Assembly (NCBI GenBank): GCA_043783625.1 | Contig: JAYVZE010000224.1 | Span: 32,619 to 96,618 of the forward strand | Origin: JAFDVL01 sp043783625 | Lineage (GTDB): Bacteria; Acidobacteriota; Blastocatellia; RBC074 | DNA length: 64,000 nt | Reading direction: 5' to 3' | Part shown: positions 8,243 to 16,761 of the stretch, in pieces | How the letters are laid out: each line of letters begins with the position of its first letter | Numbering within the stretch: position 1 is the first letter of the stretch | Program-made: the position numbers and the translations under genes | Notes under the pieces: model-generated | Told to the model about the DNA's origin: nothing | What the model saw: the letters and a program-made list of their open reading frames with translations, nothing else | Databases searched by the model: none

Positions 8243-10780
8243 ATGCGTATGATTTTCTTACTGTTAAAACGAATCTCTTTTGTTTCATTTTGCTTGATTC
8301 TCCTGAGTTTGGCAGTTTTTGCCCAGGCTGGAAGAGTCCTTCCGACGGCTGCCAATACGGTAGTTCCGGCTCCTGAAAATGATCTGGGTTTCAAGATCGG
8401 GACAGATCAAAAGCTGGCTCGGTGGGAAAAATTTGTTGCTTATTTTGAACACCTTGATGCCGCAAGTGATCGTCTAATGCTGGAAACGCTTGGCAAAACG
8501 ACGCTTGGCAAACCTTTCATTGTTGCGACGATCAGCGCACCGGAAAACCTGAAACGGTTGGATGAACTAAAATCCATTCAGCAACGCTTAGCCGATCCGC
8601 GCCTCATCAATCAGGATTCCAAAATCGCACAGGATTTTATCAAGCGAGGCAAAACGGTTATTGTCATTACCTGTTCGATTCATTCGACCGAAGTCGGCGG
8701 CACTTTTACTGCTACGGAATTGGCTTATCGTCTGGCTTCGAGCAATTTGCCTGAAATCCGGCAGATTCTTGAAAATACTGTCATTTTGTTAGTCCCTTCG
8801 CTGAACCCGGACGGCACTGATATTATTGCCGATTGGTATCAAAAAACGCTGAACACTCCCGCCGAAGGAACCTCGCCGCCAGAGCTTTATCACCACTACA
8901 CCGGACACGATAACAACCGCGATTGGTACGCCTTCACACAGGTTGAAACGCAGCTCACCGTAGACAAAATTCTCAACGTCTGGCATCCGAACATTATTCA
9001 CGACATTCATCAGCAAGGTGCGACAGGATCAAGATTATTTCTGCCGCCTTACACTGAACCCTGGGAGCCAAATATTGATCCGGCGATCATTGCCGGAGTC
9101 AATGCGCTGGGATCGTCCATGGCGTGGGAATTGACGGCGCAAGGCAAAGAGGGCATCACGATCAACAGCACGTATGATGCGTGGACGCCTTCGCGTGCAT
9201 ACGCTCATTATCACGGAGCTTTGAGAATTTTATCTGAAACTGCGAGCGCGAGACTGGCGACGCCGATTAATGTTCCGTTTGAAAAATTGACGCGCGGAAT
9301 TGGCTACGATGCTAAAATTTCGACATGGAATTTTATTCAACCATGGAAAGGCGGACGCTGGGGCATTGGCAATATCGTAGATTATCAAACCACTGCGGCA
9401 ATGGCTTTGCTTGGACACGCGGCCCGCTTTCGTGAACGTTATTTGCAAAGCTTTTACAACATCAATAATCGTGCCGTTTCGCCGCACGAAGACGTTTATG
9501 CTTTTGTGTTACCGGAACCGGAAATGCCTAAGGCTTTGAGCGAAGCAGCAGATCGTTTGACGAATCCGGTGAAGAGCGACAATACCGAAAAAACGGAGAA
9601 AGAACACGCCCAGCAGGATTCTTCCATGAAGAAAATCACGAACACGCCTGCCACGACGGAAGAGGTAAATTATTACTACAAAATCGAAGGCTTGGATCGT
9701 GTGCTGGGCATCCTCAAACGTGGTGGAATTGAAGTTATGAATGCCGCTGCGGAATTTACGGCGGGTGGAAAAACATATCCGCGCGGAACGCATGTCGTGA
9801 TGATGCAACAGCCTGCTTCGAGCTTTGCGAAAACAATGCTGGAACGTCAGCACTATCCCGATTTACGCGAATATCCAGGCGGCCCTCCGAAGCGACCGTA
9901 TGATGTGATTGCACATACGTTACCCTTGCTAATGAACATCGAAGCCGTTGCTATCAAAGAACCCTTCACCGTGAACGCCAAGCGCGAACCCCTGTCATTA
10001 GTGCTGCAATCGCGCGTCCGGGCCAATTCGGGAGTGAAGCTTGGGTTGTATCAAAACTACGCGCCGTCAATGGATGAAGGCTGGACGCGGTGGATGTTCG
10101 ATCAATACAAATTCCCTTACACGCGGCTGAAACAGGAAGAAATTCGCAGTGGTTTTTTGAAGTCAAAATTCGACGCGATCATCATTCCCGATCAATCGGC
10201 ACGGGCGATAGCCGAAGGCATCCCCGCGAAATCAACGGCGAGCGATGATGAAGAAACCGGCGGCACTTATCCGACAGAATTCACCGGCGGACTCGGTGAA
10301 TCCGGTATCAAAGCTTTGCGCACCTTTGTCGAAGAAGGCGGGACGTTGATTACTTTCAATAACGCCTCAAATTTTGCGATTGAAAACTTTGGCTTGCCGG
10401 TGCGCAATGTCGTCAAAGGAATTCCGCCGAAACAATTTTATTGCCCCGGTTCGATCCTGCGCACAGAACTGGATTCCACCAGCAATCTGACGTTCGGGAT
10501 GGACAAAGAATCTGTCGCGTGGTTTGAGCAAAGCCCCGCCTTTGAAGTCCTCGACGAAAAATCTGTGCGGGTCATTGCAAAATATCCTGTTAGCACAAAT
10601 CCAATGATTAGCGGCTGGATTTTAGGCGATGAATTAATACGCGGAAAAGCGGCCCTGGTCGAAGTCAAACTTGGTAAAGGGCGCGTGATAATGTTCGGCT
10701 TCCGCCCCCAATATCGCGGGCAAAGTCTGGCGACGTATCCATTGATTTTTAATTCGATTTTGACGAGTAAGGCTGAGTAG
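8243..10780 (+). CDS. Secreted M14 family zinc carboxypeptidase-like metallopeptidase
   Basis: 845-residue exported peptidase. A signal peptide (about 1-27, ending VFAQ) precedes an M14 domain with zinc motif HSTE (H147, E150) and the later His in HDIHQQG (about 253-256); NNRDWYAFTQVET is the conserved substrate-binding region. The C-terminal half (about 500-845) contains a glutamine-amidotransferase-like or DUF-type extension often joined to these large M14 proteins; its role is unknown. The start at 8243 (MRMIFLLLKRI) gives a proper signal peptide; an in-frame GTG at 8156 would add a non-signal tail. It probably degrades extracellular peptides for nutrition. Confidence 0.88.
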   Translation: MRMIFLLLKRISFVSFCLILLSLAVFAQAGRVLPTAANTVVPAPENDLGFKIGTDQKLARWEKFVAYFEHLDAASDRLMLETLGKTTLGKPFIVATISAPENLKRLDELKSIQQRLADPRLINQDSKIAQDFIKRGKTVIVITCSIHSTEVGGTFTATELAYRLASSNLPEIRQILENTVILLVPSLNPDGTDIIADWYQKTLNTPAEGTSPPELYHHYTGHDNNRDWYAFTQVETQLTVDKILNVWHPNIIHDIHQQGATGSRLFLPPYTEPWEPNIDPAIIAGVNALGSSMAWELTAQGKEGITINSTYDAWTPSRAYAHYHGALRILSETASARLATPINVPFEKLTRGIGYDAKISTWNFIQPWKGGRWGIGNIVDYQTTAAMALLGHAARFRERYLQSFYNINNRAVSPHEDVYAFVLPEPEMPKALSEAADRLTNPVKSDNTEKTEKEHAQQDSSMKKITNTPATTEEVNYYYKIEGLDRVLGILKRGGIEVMNAAAEFTAGGKTYPRGTHVVMMQQPASSFAKTMLERQHYPDLREYPGGPPKRPYDVIAHTLPLLMNIEAVAIKEPFTVNAKREPLSLVLQSRVRANSGVKLGLYQNYAPSMDEGWTRWMFDQYKFPYTRLKQEEIRSGFLKSKFDAIIIPDQSARAIAEGIPAKSTASDDEETGGTYPTEFTGGLGESGIKALRTFVEEGGTLITFNNASNFAIENFGLPVRNVVKGIPPKQFYCPGSILRTELDSTSNLTFGMDKESVAWFEQSPAFEVLDEKSVRVIAKYPVSTNPMISGWILGDELIRGKAALVEVKLGKGRVIMFGFRPQYRGQSLATYPLIFNSILTSKAE

Positions 10781-10796
10781 AATAATTTGGTTTTTT

Positions 10797-10881
10797 ATAG
10801 ACCACAGATGACGCGGATCAAGCGGGTTCACGCGGATCAGACCCGCAAAAATCCGTTTGATCCGCGTCATCTGTGGTCTAT
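10797..10881. repeat. Palindromic repeat, family A, copy 1
   Basis: Arms of 25 bp (10797-10821 and 10857-10881) are exact inverted repeats beginning ATAGACCACAGATGACGCGG. The element sits 17 nt after the M14 stop and 3 nt before the DinB stop, between convergent genes. Related copies lie at 33872-33975, 58162-58265 and 61557-61652. It may also act as a bidirectional terminator. Confidence 0.85.
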
Positions 10882-10883
10882 TT

Positions 10884-11414
10884 CTATGTCTTTAGCAATC
10901 CCGCCGTCACCCATCCAAAATGTTGTTTCGCGTGATCTCCGTTGATGGCGATGATACCGCCGACTGTGCCATCGCCCCACGGTGCGCCGAGGATTTTTTC
11001 TTCCAACTGTGCATCGCTTAATTCAGCTAATAACGCCAGTGTTGCGGAACGAATTTGTTGTCCGAGCGCTACGACTTCATTGAAAGTTTTTCCGTGATGT
11101 TTTTCGACCCAATCGTCATTCATCGCGTGAACTTTCGCCATGATTTCTTCGCGGGAGGGAGCCGTACCATCAGGGTTTTTCATAATGCTGATGGGATTCG
11201 GATCGCCAGCGATAAATTTTTTAATGATGGTATTGAAGACGGCTTCGATGCCTGCCAGATGCGCGAGATGATCTTTTGCGCTCCACGAAAATTCAGGATT
11301 ATGACGGCTGACGGTGATGCCTCGCGTCAGGTCTTCAGGTGAATATGCTGCCCATGTTTCCAGCGTCCACGCACGGTCTTTGTTGAGTTTGATTTCGATT
11401 TCAGTGCGATTCAT
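10884..11414 (-). CDS. DinB-like / ClbS-DfsB family protein
   Basis: 176-residue soluble protein predicted to form a four-helix bundle of the DinB superfamily. The likely metal-site residues are DHLAH (H49, H52) and DHAKQH (H161, H165). Family members include metal-dependent thiol transferases and ClbS-type self-protection proteins; the substrate here is unknown. AAGGAACC lies 5-6 nt before the AUG. It is the last gene of a long minus-strand run of small detoxification-type proteins and ends against a palindromic repeat. Confidence 0.8.
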   Translation of the reverse strand: MNRTEIEIKLNKDRAWTLETWAAYSPEDLTRGITVSRHNPEFSWSAKDHLAHLAGIEAVFNTIIKKFIAGDPNPISIMKNPDGTAPSREEIMAKVHAMNDDWVEKHHGKTFNEVVALGQQIRSATLALLAELSDAQLEEKILGAPWGDGTVGGIIAINGDHAKQHFGWVTAGLLKT

Positions 11415-11430
11415 TTAGGTTCCTTGCGAC

Positions 11431-11643
11431 TTAATGATTTAGCGGATTGTCAGTTTGTAATCCTTGACAGGAAATAGGCTCCCATTGTTTTTCTGGCATC
11501 AGCTCCATCTCATCCAAAAAGAGCTTCTCTTCCGTAGTGAGGTCGCTACTATTCCAATATTCGGTTTTCATTTCATCAAGTAAAACAGACCAGTTGGAAG
11601 TGTCAGAGTTTACGGCGCGGGTTTTACTTATTTTTTTTGACAT
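11431..11643 (-). CDS. Small acidic hypothetical protein
   Basis: 70 residues, rich in Glu, Asp and Trp, with no membrane segment or signal peptide. Not recognised. It ends 16 nt before the DinB gene on the same strand, and a purine-rich GAAAAGAAG precedes its AUG, so co-expression is plausible. It could be a spurious frame; the case rests on position and composition only. Confidence 0.45.
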   Translation of the reverse strand: MSKKISKTRAVNSDTSNWSVLLDEMKTEYWNSSDLTTEEKLFLDEMELMPEKQWEPISCQGLQTDNPLNH

Positions 11644-11698
11644 TACAGCTTCTTTTCACTTCCTCCAGCATAACACGGAAAATTGCTCATGAATTAGA

Positions 11699-12034
11699 TC
11701 AGTACCTTTCTTTTCTGAGCAATAAATCTTTCAGCACCGCACCCGCAGGCAAGCGAAAAAGTTGGATCAGCATATACACTGCCATCGCAATATTGCTCAA
11801 GCTCATAATCAGCACAAACCATAAAATTCGCGCCCACCATTTGGTTTCTTTGTAGCAGACCCAGACAAAAAAAGTAATGAAGCCGCAATAGGCATCCCAC
11901 AAAGTCGCAATCACCCACGGTTCATTCAAAATCCGTCCGGCATGGAAAAGATTTTCGTGCATTCCGGCTTTGAGCGTGACGATTAACATCCCGATCAAGA
12001 TGGCGATGAATAGTAATTTTAAGAAAGTAATCAT
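11699..12034 (-). CDS. DUF1475 family membrane protein
   Basis: 111-residue integral membrane protein with about three hydrophobic segments. The central motif PWVIATLWDAYCGFITFFVW followed by CYKE is the signature of DUF1475, whose function is unknown. The start was placed at MITFLKLLFIAI (12034), where the first transmembrane helix begins; a longer frame would run into the repeat upstream. It is cut off from the next upstream gene by the palindromic element at 12117-12272. Confidence 0.75.
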   Translation of the reverse strand: MITFLKLLFIAILIGMLIVTLKAGMHENLFHAGRILNEPWVIATLWDAYCGFITFFVWVCYKETKWWARILWFVLIMSLSNIAMAVYMLIQLFRLPAGAVLKDLLLRKERY

Positions 12035-12116
12035 CAGTGTCAGTACCACCTGCGGTAGCGGGTGGCAATAGTTATCGCAACAAGTAAATACATTCAAAAA
12101 TAAAAATTGATTTTTT

Positions 12117-12272
12117 CTATTAGCCCAGCCGTTCACGGCTGGGAAAGAAAAGCGAAAATAGTTCAGGGCGCTTTAGCGTTCTTTTTCTTGGCTTAAGCCC
12201 TTGCCAAGCCCGATACATCGGGCTGTAGGATTTCCCGCAACGACACCCAGCCGTGAACGGCTGGGCTAGTAG
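12117..12272. repeat. Composite palindromic element, family C
   Basis: About 156 bp bounded by inverted arms (12117-12143 and 12246-12272) containing AGCCCAGCCGTTCACGGCTG, itself palindromic. The interior carries a separate perfect hairpin at 12207-12224 (AGCCCGAT...ATCGGGCT). No open frame is credible. It splits the co-directional gene run between the DUF1295 and DUF1475 genes and would form strong RNA hairpins in read-through transcripts. Confidence 0.75.
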
Positions 12273-12320
12273 AAAAACAGAGAGCGCAGTTGAACACCAC
12301 ACGATACACCTACTGACTCA

Positions 12321-13091
12321 TTAACTCTTCGGAAACCACGGCAAAAACGCATTCGTTCTTCGCACATATTCTGCATACTGCGGCTTCGTTTTTTTTAATG
12401 TTTTTTCGAGCAACGCCACGCCCGAAATTTTCATCAGCAACGTAGTCATCACAATCGGACTCATAACCGTCCACCAGCCATTTGGAACAGACAAGGCAAT
12501 GCAAAATATTCCCCACCACAACAGCGCATCGCCAAAATAATTTGGATGCCGCGTGTACTTCCACAAACCACGATCCATCACCTTGCCTTGATTGTTCGGG
12601 TCGGATTTAAACCGCGCCAGCTCCCAGTCTCCAACTGCTTCAAAGATCAAACCGACAGTCCAGAAGAAAGTTCCCAGAATATCGAAGGTTGTGAATTTAT
12701 CGGGGAACGGCGAGGCAGCGGCCGCTTGAATCGGCAATGAAATTAACCAGATCAGTACGCCTTGAAAAACGAAGACGACGAACAAACTTACCAGCGGAAA
12801 ATTCTTGCCGATGCGTTTACGCAGCGATTGGTACCGGTAATCTTCGCCTTTGCCGTGGTTGCGAAAAAACAAATAAACCGAAAGTCGCAATCCCCAAATG
12901 GTGACGAGGGTTGTCAGTAAAATTTTGCGCGGCGCAAATCCCGGCGCATGGAAATAACAAATCCAGGCGACGACGACGAAGCCGAGTCCCCAGAAAATGT
13001 CTACGATGCTGGCATTTTTTAAGGCGAGGCTGAGCAGCCAGAGCAAAAACACCAGAGCCATGAGAATCGAGAAATTTAGTAATAGGGGCAT
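12321..13091 (-). CDS. DUF1295 family membrane protein (steroid 5-alpha-reductase-like)
   Basis: 256-residue integral membrane protein with about six hydrophobic segments. The C-terminal motif RHPNYFGDALLWWG is diagnostic for DUF1295 and the wider steroid-reductase / isoprenylcysteine methyltransferase-like superfamily; ASIVDIFWGLGF near the N-terminus is also conserved. The biochemical function of bacterial members is unknown. The start at 13091 (MPLLLN) is the first AUG; six nt upstream is an in-frame TTG. It is the last gene of the tightly packed fourteen-gene run, 39 nt after the DUF1801 protein. Confidence 0.85.
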   Translation of the reverse strand: MPLLLNFSILMALVFLLWLLSLALKNASIVDIFWGLGFVVVAWICYFHAPGFAPRKILLTTLVTIWGLRLSVYLFFRNHGKGEDYRYQSLRKRIGKNFPLVSLFVVFVFQGVLIWLISLPIQAAAASPFPDKFTTFDILGTFFWTVGLIFEAVGDWELARFKSDPNNQGKVMDRGLWKYTRHPNYFGDALLWWGIFCIALSVPNGWWTVMSPIVMTTLLMKISGVALLEKTLKKTKPQYAEYVRRTNAFLPWFPKS

Positions 13092-13130
13092 AATCAAGTA
13101 TTTTAATTGGCGATTCGTTTTGAGTACAGG

Positions 13131-13547
13131 TTAAGCCGCAAGCCTTTTCGTTGTTGTCAGAGAATGTTTGATGAGAGTCTGCAAAATTTTCGTGTCAACA
13201 TCCGCCAATTTTTTGACATACAAACAACCCTTGCCGGATTTGTATTTGCCGAGTTGCGGCAACATTTCTTCAAATTCCTTATCGCGTCCACACAGATAAA
13301 AAACGATTGCATCCTTGCGTGAAGCAAAACCTACCAGGCACATATCGCCTTCATGTCCGCTGGCGTATTTGTAGTGATATGAACCAAATCCGACAATACT
13401 GGGTCCCCACATTTTTGGTTCAAATTTAGTCATTTTTTTCATCAGATCCACCACTTTGAAGCAGTCAGCGCGTCTACTTTCGTCAGCGATAGCATTCAAG
13501 AAATCTTCGACCTTGACTTCGGTTTTTTTGGTTTTTAGTTCTGCCAT
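13131..13547 (-). CDS. DUF1801 domain protein (copy 1)
   Basis: 138-residue soluble protein of the DUF1801 / YdhG-like family, a fold also seen in frataxin-like iron chaperones, although function is mostly unproven. The conserved stretch MWGPSIVGFGSYHYKY and the C-terminal GKGCLYVKKLADVD are typical. A perfect AAGGAGG seven nt before the AUG at 13547 fixes the start; a longer frame reads back into the upstream gene. The first of three DUF1801 paralogues in this cluster, it is only distantly similar to the others. Confidence 0.85.
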   Translation of the reverse strand: MAELKTKKTEVKVEDFLNAIADESRRADCFKVVDLMKKMTKFEPKMWGPSIVGFGSYHYKYASGHEGDMCLVGFASRKDAIVFYLCGRDKEFEEMLPQLGKYKSGKGCLYVKKLADVDTKILQTLIKHSLTTTKRLAA

Positions 13548-13563
13548 AAATTCCTCCTTAAAT

Positions 13564-14088
13564 TTATTTGCTCTCTGAGATTGAATATTCAAATTCGTAA
13601 AAATGCTTTCCATCCACAATGTTAATGGACATTTTTCCGCTGAGTCCTTTGAGTTCATCCGTGCCGGAATCAGGCACGACGATGACCGAAAGTTCTGGTA
13701 CGTTGCGATTCATAATTCCATTATGTTGCAGCACGAATGTGCCTTTATGACCTTGTAAAGTTCCGGTCACACGCTCAATGGCTACATATCCGGCAGAGCC
13801 TTTGACTTCGGTCATCGCCGCCAGCATTTGCCCTTTGCTGGCTGCTTCAAGCTCGCCATGAAATTGTTTATTGATCGTCATTCTGCCGAGGTTGGCTTCC
13901 TGTGCATTTTCATCTTGTTGCGAGATTACTTTGACATCAAATGTTCCGCTGGCGTGTTTGGTCATGCGTGACTCCTTTGGCTTTGTTGGTTGGGTTGAAT
14001 CGTTTTTTGTTTCGGCGAAAGAATGCAGTCCAAGCGCGAAGCAGAGACTTAGGCAGAGACAGGTGAAAGGGAAGATTTTTCTGTTCAT
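13564..14088 (-). CDS. DUF3224 family protein with N-terminal signal peptide
   Basis: 174 residues. From about residue 44 the sequence is classic DUF3224 (ASGTFDVKV, KQFHGELEAASKGQMLAA, KGSAGYVAIERVTGTL, DGKHFYEFEYSI), a small beta-barrel of unknown function. Residues 1-25 form a signal peptide ending SFAE, unusual for this normally cytosolic family. No Shine-Dalgarno precedes the first AUG, whereas AAAGGAG lies 6-7 nt before an internal in-frame AUG at 13965 (MTKHASG). Both an exported and a cytosolic form could therefore be made. Confidence 0.85.
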   Translation of the reverse strand: MNRKIFPFTCLCLSLCFALGLHSFAETKNDSTQPTKPKESRMTKHASGTFDVKVISQQDENAQEANLGRMTINKQFHGELEAASKGQMLAAMTEVKGSAGYVAIERVTGTLQGHKGTFVLQHNGIMNRNVPELSVIVVPDSGTDELKGLSGKMSINIVDGKHFYEFEYSISESK

Positions 14089-14116
14089 AGTATTTTAGAT
14101 CAGGTAACGATTTAGT

Positions 14117-14656
14117 TTACGGCGCATATTTTGCCGCCAGTTTGCGCACTGTATTAATGCCGCGAATGGTCGCTTTTGCTTTGATAATTTTTTCCAGCCC
14201 AGCTTTGGCGAATGGCGAATCCGTTTGTTTCATACGACAGAGCCAATACATTTCGCGGTTGTGGATGTGTAAATCATCCATTTCATTACGATAGCTTAAC
14301 AACTTTTCCGTTGCCTCAGCACCGAGCGGTTCAGCCAGAAATCCTACATTTAAGGCGGCAGCCTGGTTCATCGCGGCTTCTGAAAAAGGCTGATACTGAG
14401 CGACCGCTTCAACTTCGGCAACAGTTCGAATGAACGTAGCGACTTCGTAGCCCAGCGATTTATGCAGGTGCTCCGCAATTTTATTTTCCAGCGTTTTGAT
14501 ATTCTTCGCTTTGGATTCAAAAATCACATTACCACTGGCAATAAACGTCTCAACATTGGTGCAGCCTGATTCAGCAAAGAGTTCACGCAGTGCGTCCATT
14601 TTGACATTGTGACCGCCAACATTGATGGCTCGCAGAAAGGCAATAAGCTTTGGCAT
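14117..14656 (-). CDS. DUF1697 family protein
   Basis: 179-residue soluble protein matching DUF1697 from end to end: FLRAINVGGHNVKMDALREL at the N-terminus and FIASGNVIFES near residue 45 are the family hallmarks. Function is unknown, although the family recurs beside VOC, DinB and DUF1801 genes in many soil bacteria. It starts 23 nt after the preceding gene's stop with no obvious Shine-Dalgarno, consistent with translation from an operon transcript. Confidence 0.9.
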   Translation of the reverse strand: MPKLIAFLRAINVGGHNVKMDALRELFAESGCTNVETFIASGNVIFESKAKNIKTLENKIAEHLHKSLGYEVATFIRTVAEVEAVAQYQPFSEAAMNQAAALNVGFLAEPLGAEATEKLLSYRNEMDDLHIHNREMYWLCRMKQTDSPFAKAGLEKIIKAKATIRGINTVRKLAAKYAP

Positions 14657-14679
14657 AAGAAAATTAGATTACCGGTTGC

Positions 14680-15075
14680 TTAAAATGCGCGGCGCGTCAG
14701 AGGTTCGCCAATAATTTTTTCTGATTTGCGGTCGCGTAAATAGCCACCGATCATCGCCGCCGGAGCCATCACCAACAGCGCGGATAATTGCGACCAGATT
14801 GCGCCTTTGCCGGGTCGTGACAGTAAAGAAATCAATGCTCCTGTGCCAATGACGATAGACAGAATCGCCGCGTAGCGAAATTTATTACGTCGCGCGATAG
14901 TTGCTGCTAGATAACCGCCAAGTGCCGCAAAAAAAGCGCCATACACAATACTTATTAGCAGAAACCACATTGGAACTACATCGTGCGAATCCCGTCCGCT
15001 GAGTGAAAAAAGCAGTACAGCGGACACCGCGAAAACAAGATAACCAATTATCACTGCAAGAATGCTACGAATCAT
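14680..15075 (-). CDS. Small four-helix membrane protein
   Basis: 131 residues with four hydrophobic segments separated by short charged loops and a basic C-terminus. No family recognised with confidence. GGGGGG four nt before the AUG at 15075 supports this start. The gap to the ABM-like gene upstream is 37 nt, so it is probably co-transcribed with its neighbours. Confidence 0.7.
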   Translation of the reverse strand: MIRSILAVIIGYLVFAVSAVLLFSLSGRDSHDVVPMWFLLISIVYGAFFAALGGYLAATIARRNKFRYAAILSIVIGTGALISLLSRPGKGAIWSQLSALLVMAPAAMIGGYLRDRKSEKIIGEPLTRRAF

Positions 15076-15112
15076 TTTCCCCCCTGTTGTATTTTGAAAT
15101 ACGCTTATCGCT

Positions 15113-15433
15113 TTAAAAATCAATCGGCTCAAATTGCGCAAACATCTCGTGACTTTCTGGCAAAGTGGTCAGCGGCGCGTATTCGCAAACTTTGCCAAAT
15201 CGCTCCCACATCGCAAGGACGCCGGGATTGGTGTGTGCCTGCTCAACGGCTTCTTTGGATTTCCATTCAAAGACTTCAATGATTGTTCCGTCTTTAGCGC
15301 GCATCACGTGCGAAGGGCGCTCTGTCGCCAGCCCAAGTGCTTGCAACGTAGGCAAATGATTTTTTACTTCTTCGAGTAGCTCGGCATCTTTGCCAGCTAA
15401 CGGACGATATGCTGCAATTGTATAGTGTCCCAT
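15113..15433 (-). CDS. Antibiotic biosynthesis monooxygenase-like (dimeric alpha-beta barrel) protein
   Basis: 106-residue soluble protein with the ferredoxin-like pattern of the dimeric alpha-beta barrel group: a YRPLAGKDAELLEEVKNHLP helix region, then HVMRAKDGTIIEVFEW strands and EQAHTNPGVLAMWERF helices. ABM-like proteins include small cofactor-independent oxygenases and isomerases; activity here is not predictable. GAGGAG lies 6 nt before the AUG at 15433. It lies 16 nt downstream of the VOC gene. Confidence 0.65.
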   Translation of the reverse strand: MGHYTIAAYRPLAGKDAELLEEVKNHLPTLQALGLATERPSHVMRAKDGTIIEVFEWKSKEAVEQAHTNPGVLAMWERFGKVCEYAPLTTLPESHEMFAQFEPIDF

Positions 15434-15449
15434 ATCTTTCTCCTCATAA

Positions 15450-15878
15450 TTATGCCGCCTTGTCTTCTGCAAATTGCCAATGACCGATGTCTTTAGGGTT
15501 GCCGCTGATTTTATTGGTGATGGTCATCGTAAAAATCAGGCGATTGCCGAACGGATCATTGATGGACATTTCGCGTGATCCCCATGGCTGATTTTGAATT
15601 CCCGGTCGCGCGTTCTTGTACTGCTTAGCGATGAGTTCCTCTTGGTACGCATCTACATTTTCTGTTTCAATTCTGATTGCCGCGCCGGGGCAGCAATCGC
15701 CGAAATGCTCTGACAAATGCAGCTCACAAGCGTCTTTGGAAATGCCCATATACAGTGGCAAATCGTCCGCAAAGCGATGCTCCCAATTTATTTTGAAGCC
15801 CAAAAAATCCACATAAAATTCTTTCGCTTTGGCTTCGTCGAAGATGCGTAAAATCGGTGTAATTTTTCCTAAGCTCAT
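15450..15878 (-). CDS. VOC family protein, bleomycin-resistance-like
   Basis: 142 residues of the vicinal-oxygen-chelate fold. The segment CELHLSEHFGDCCPGAAIRI and the preceding FYVDFLGF resemble bleomycin-family binding proteins, which sequester glycopeptide drugs; other members are glyoxalases. Sequence alone does not decide the ligand. GAGAGG precedes the AUG. It belongs to a block of three consecutive VOC genes on the minus strand, 16 nt from both its neighbours. Confidence 0.85.
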   Translation of the reverse strand: MSLGKITPILRIFDEAKAKEFYVDFLGFKINWEHRFADDLPLYMGISKDACELHLSEHFGDCCPGAAIRIETENVDAYQEELIAKQYKNARPGIQNQPWGSREMSINDPFGNRLIFTMTITNKISGNPKDIGHWQFAEDKAA

Positions 15879-15894
15879 AAAATCATTTTCCTCT

Positions 15895-16278
15895 CTAATG
15901 AATCTGATTCAGACAAATCAAGTTGCCGCAGGTGTCTTCAAAAACAGCGATTGTAACGTTCCCCATCGGAGTAGGCTTCGATCTGAATGTGACACCAAGT
16001 TTTTCCAATCGGTCATACTCTTGGTGAATTTCTGCGACGTTGAAAATCGTCAGTGGAATTCCCGCTGTGAATAATGCTTGCTGGTAAGCTTTGGAAGGAG
16101 GAAAAGCCATTGGCTCCAGCAGCAATTCGACTTCATCCGGTGCTTCAGGAGACACCACCGTCAACCATCTGAATTCGCCCATCGGCAGGTCAGTTTTCTT
16201 CACAAATCCGAGGATTTCTGTATAAAACGTCAGTGCTTTATTCTGGTCATCTACCATGACGCTAGCTATTTTAATTTT
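15895..16278 (-). CDS. VOC family protein (glyoxalase-like)
   Basis: 127-residue VOC protein: MVDDQNKALTFYTEILGF at the N-terminus, ELLLEP in the middle and TIAVFEDTCGNLICLNQ at the C-terminus are the repeated beta-alpha-beta units that form the metal site. Substrate unknown. The start at 16278 has GAGG five nt upstream. It is the second of three adjacent VOC genes. Confidence 0.88.
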   Translation of the reverse strand, partial: KIKIASVMVDDQNKALTFYTEILGFVKKTDLPMGEFRWLTVVSPEAPDEVELLLEPMAFPPSKAYQQALFTAGIPLTIFNVAEIHQEYDRLEKLGVTFRSKPTPMGNVTIAVFEDTCGNLICLNQIH

Positions 16279-16311
16279 CATATAAACCTCAATCACTATG
16301 CGCAATAAATT

Positions 16312-16698
16312 TTAAGTCTGGCGTTCTCCAAGACAGTAACAAAGCCCGTCCGGCGCGACGACGAAAAATACTTTCCATTTCGTGTCGCCGTGCTGATCCA
16401 TGCGAAAATCTGCTTCGGCTTTTTCAAAGCCATTTGCTTTTAATTCGGCGAAGGCAGCTTCGACATTGTCTACGGCAAAGAAGCATCCATCCTGCGTGGG
16501 ATCACCGCCATTTTCAGCGAGTCCAATTTGAATTTCATCGCGGGCAAGCACTGCGGATTTATGCGGCGCATCGCTACGCGAGACGACTTGAAATCCCATG
16601 ATCGTTTCGTAATAGGGAATGGCAGTTTCGATATTCGCTACCGGCAAATTCATGGCGTCGCCCTGGTAAGGCCAGGTATTTTTAAAACTTGCTTTCAT
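16312..16698 (-). CDS. VOC family protein (glyoxalase-like)
   Basis: 128-residue VOC protein with PVANIETAIPYYETIMGFQV, ALAR-type mid-strand and a C-terminal FFVVAPDGLCYCLGE. GGGGAA lies before the AUG at 16698. Substrate unknown. It is the third and most upstream member of the VOC block, 63 nt after the DoxX-like gene; this is one of the larger gaps in the array. Confidence 0.85.
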   Translation of the reverse strand: MKASFKNTWPYQGDAMNLPVANIETAIPYYETIMGFQVVSRSDAPHKSAVLARDEIQIGLAENGGDPTQDGCFFAVDNVEAAFAELKANGFEKAEADFRMDQHGDTKWKVFFVVAPDGLCYCLGERQT

Positions 16699-16761
16699 AA
16701 AATTCCCCGGTCTAAAGAACAACCTGAAGGTTGAACTCTTAGCACCTATTTTTGAATTCAT

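Noticed and set aside
10797..10881. CRISPR-like repeats
   Set aside because: The repeats are long palindromes many kilobases apart and never arrayed with spacers.
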